From assembly GCA_900548365.1 (NCBI GenBank), contig URKM01000010.1, positions 1 to 52,578 on the forward strand: a stretch of 52,578 nucleotides of DNA. The letters are read 5' to 3'. The DNA is from an uncultured Collinsella sp. Its GTDB lineage: Bacteria; Actinomycetota; Coriobacteriia; Coriobacteriales; Coriobacteriaceae. Position numbers and translations under genes: made by a program. This document shows positions 51,091-52,578 of this stretch, in pieces. Position 1 is the stretch's first letter. Each line of letters begins with the position of its first letter. The notes below the pieces were generated by a model. It did no database searches. It saw nothing but the letters and a program-made list of their open reading frames with translations, and was not told the origin of the DNA.

Positions 51091-51951
51091 ATGCAACCAC
51101 GTAGAAACGGACCGCCCTTGAAAACCGTACGCGTCTCGGCAGGCATCATATGCAACGACTCCACCGGCGAGGTGCTTGCGGTACAGCGCGGCTACGGAGA
51201 GCTGGCGGGACTCTGGGAGTTCCCCGGTGGCAAGATCGAGCGCGGGGAGACGCCACGTGATGCCTGCATTCGCGAGCTGCGCGAGGAGCTGCGCGTCGAA
51301 GTCGGCAACCTGCGAGATTTCTACACCGTTGAATACGACTACCCCGATTTCCACCTCTCCATGGATTGCTTTCTATGCACCATCGAATCGGGCGAAATCA
51401 CCCGGACCGAGCAGCGCGACATGCGCTGGATCCACCGCTCGTCGCTCGCCGAGCTCGCCTGGATGCCCGCGGACGCGGGCCTGGTGGAAGCCCTCATGCA
51501 AGCCGGCGACGCCGAAGGCGATGCCGCCCAGGTAAAGCGGCGGCGCGACAGCAGGAAATCGATGCAGGGCAACAAGCGCTCCGATACGAAACCCGAGATG
51601 CTCGTCCGGCAACGGCTGCGCGCCGCCGGCCTCACGGGCTATCGCCTGCAATGGAAGAAGGCCCCGGGCAGACCCGATATCGCCTTTCCGGGCAGGAAGA
51701 TCGCCATCTTCGTCAACGGCTGCTTCTGGCATCGCTGCCCGCACTGCGCTCCCAGCACGCCCAAGCGCAACACCGAATTCTGGGAGGCGAAGTTCCGCCG
51801 CAACGTCGAGCGGGACACGCAGGCCCTCGCCGACCTCGAGGACATGGGCTGGACCGCCATCACCATCTGGGAGTGTGAGCTGAAGAAGGCGCGCATCGAC
51901 GAGACCATGCAGCGCGTCATCGAAACGATTCGCGCCGCTGAGCTCACCTAA
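51091..51951 (+). CDS. Nudix hydrolase (MutT-like) fused to Vsr-type endonuclease
   Basis: A 286-residue fusion. Residues ~12-140 are a MutT-like Nudix domain with LWEFPGGKIE, then the box GGKIERGETPRDACIRELRE and EEL, and QRDMRWIHRSSLAEL near its end. Residues ~150-286 are a very-short-patch-repair endonuclease: DTKPEMLVRQRLRAAG, PGRPDIAFPG (Asp196, metal ligand), NGCFWHRCPHC (His214, zinc-binding cysteines), RNTEFWEAKF and GWTAITIWECEL. MutT domains remove oxidised dGTP; Vsr nicks at T:G mismatches left by deaminated 5-methylcytosine. The residue aligned with E. coli His64 appears to be Asn209. No cytosine methyltransferase is in the window. The start is uncertain: ATG 51091 lacks a ribosome site and TTG 51118 is an alternative. 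Confidence 0.88.
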   Translation: MQPRRNGPPLKTVRVSAGIICNDSTGEVLAVQRGYGELAGLWEFPGGKIERGETPRDACIRELREELRVEVGNLRDFYTVEYDYPDFHLSMDCFLCTIESGEITRTEQRDMRWIHRSSLAELAWMPADAGLVEALMQAGDAEGDAAQVKRRRDSRKSMQGNKRSDTKPEMLVRQRLRAAGLTGYRLQWKKAPGRPDIAFPGRKIAIFVNGCFWHRCPHCAPSTPKRNTEFWEAKFRRNVERDTQALADLEDMGWTAITIWECELKKARIDETMQRVIETIRAAELT

Positions 51952-52129
51952 TGGACAGCTGTGCGTTATCAATAGATACGGTACCCTGCCTCTTCATGGT
52001 TCGCCGACCGTTTCACCACGAGAGCACCACGGTAGACGGTATAATTTTCAGGGTTAAGCGGTAGGTTATTCGCTGTTTTCCTATGTTTACCTGCTCTTTT
52101 TTACATTCTTCAAAAAATTGTAAGAGATT

Positions 52130-52201
52130 CTCTAGCGTGTAAATCGGCCAATACAGGCGATAATAGGCTCAGCGCATCGCTAGAGCAGCGACTGCGATGC
52201 G
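52130..52201 (+). promoter_or_regulatory. Two overlapping, mutually exclusive hairpins
   Basis: CTCTAGCG (52130-52137) can pair with CGCTAGAG (52178-52185), while CGCATCGC (52173-52180) can pair with GCGATGCG (52194-52201). Bases 52178-52180 belong to both stems, so only one can form at a time. Confidence 0.5.
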
Positions 52202-52235
52202 TATGGTACAGGTGGACGGACGAGGAGGTCGACGC

Positions 52236-52436
52236 ATGCATTCTCCCAAAGACGCAGCTCGAACTTCTTCAGTAGAGCCATCCCGACGTGCGAACCATTT
52301 CTCCTTCCCCCCGACACAGAGAACTGGCCTCCTCGACTCCACCGCTCATTCCAGCAGGCGCTCTCATAATCAGCGCGTCAATCTGGATCGCTCGTTTCAT
52401 CGTTTGCTCACCTGCTTGAACGCGCATCCCCTTTAA
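52236..52436 (+). CDS. Possible small protein, function unknown
   Basis: A 66-codon ORF (MHSPKDAARTSSVEPSRRAN...), rich in Ser, Arg and His, with GGAGG exactly 7 bases before the ATG. Third positions are not strongly G/C, unlike all other genes here, so it may be foreign, recent or non-coding. A terminator begins 36 bases after the stop. Confidence 0.42.
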   Translation: MHSPKDAARTSSVEPSRRANHFSFPPTQRTGLLDSTAHSSRRSHNQRVNLDRSFHRLLTCLNAHPL

Positions 52437-52471
52437 CGTGTTCAACGTACGGAGTACAACAGAAGCGACTC

Positions 52472-52507
52472 AAGGACCCGGGCTTTATAGCTCGGGTCCT
52501 TTGCGTT
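52472..52507 (+). terminator. Intrinsic terminator
   Basis: A 13-bp stem with one wobble (52472-52484 with 52489-52501) closes a TTAT tetraloop and is followed by TTGCGTTT. It ends whatever transcript covers 52.1-52.5 kb. Confidence 0.75.
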
Positions 52508-52578
52508 TGAATCGCGCCGGCGCCGCATCGGGGTTATAGGACAAAAAGTGTGTCCGATTCAGGGTCGTCTGCGCAGGT

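Larger units (their letters stand above)
51952..52578. other. A/T-richer, structured 627-bp end region
   Basis: This is less G/C-rich than the rest of the window. It contains TATAAT at about 52039-52044, two mutually exclusive inverted repeats (52130-52201), a 66-codon ORF with a strong ribosome site, and a strong terminator. It could be a leader or small-RNA locus. The remainder after 52506 shows nothing recognisable. Confidence 0.55.

Overview
The window looks like a chromosomal segment of a high-GC, Gram-positive anaerobe of the class Coriobacteriia, most likely Collinsella or a close relative. This is inferred from gene content: a pyruvate formate-lyase with activase, Tat components beside hypA/hypB, menaquinone methylation, an LAxTG-type surface signal, an Ala/Lys-tailed topoisomerase I, a long-form hibernation factor, and strong G/C third-position bias. 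No rRNA, tRNA, CRISPR array, phage or insertion sequence was seen.

Layout. 0-9.2 kb (all minus): pnp, a YhcH-family protein, a membrane-anchored SurA-like protein, a tight four-gene unit (hydroxyisobutyrate-dehydrogenase-like enzyme with a His/Cys-rich tail, small membrane protein, HEAT-like protein, isocitrate dehydrogenase), a DegV protein, hpf and a solute-binding lipoprotein. 9.8-14.8 kb (plus): a MoxR ATPase followed by one 1304-residue polypeptide joining a DUF58 protein to a TgpA-like transglutaminase. 14.8-23.7 kb (minus): comF, ricT/PSP1, holB, tmk, then an AbiEi-like gene with a nuclease-like C-terminus, bracketed by two 87-bp palindromic elements, then topA. 23.9-30.3 kb (minus): hypB, hypA, tatC, tatA, a STAS protein, TPR and membrane proteins, menG and an aspartate aminotransferase. 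30.4-36.2 kb: a small conserved-looking protein, a C69 peptidase with an LAQTG sorting signal, a repeat-rich duplicated spacer, nhaA and a Ca/Na exchanger. 36.4-42.3 kb (minus): ppaC, a moaC-mobB fusion, a 62-bp tandem repeat, moaA, pflA, and metY with a readable promoter and operator. 42.6-46.5 kb: an anion permease, then pyruvate formate-lyase encoded in two pieces. 47.1-52.6 kb: a small ORF, a BceAB-like ABC operon with tiny membrane proteins at both ends, a Nudix-Vsr fusion, and a structured A/T-richer tail with a small ORF.

How the genes fit together. pflB, the separate glycyl-radical domain and pflA form a fermentative pyruvate-to-formate module. hypA/hypB with tatA/tatC suggest maturation and export of a nickel enzyme (probably a hydrogenase) encoded elsewhere. 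moaA and moaC-mobB make molybdenum cofactor, plausibly for a formate dehydrogenase or reductase.

The strongest items for follow-up are the split pyruvate formate-lyase, the palindrome-flanked AbiEi/nuclease cassette, the Nudix-Vsr fusion, the metal-binding tail on the dehydrogenase, the DUF58-transglutaminase fusion, and two unusual intergenic repeat structures. All calls come from reading sequence and remembered family motifs; no database search was run.
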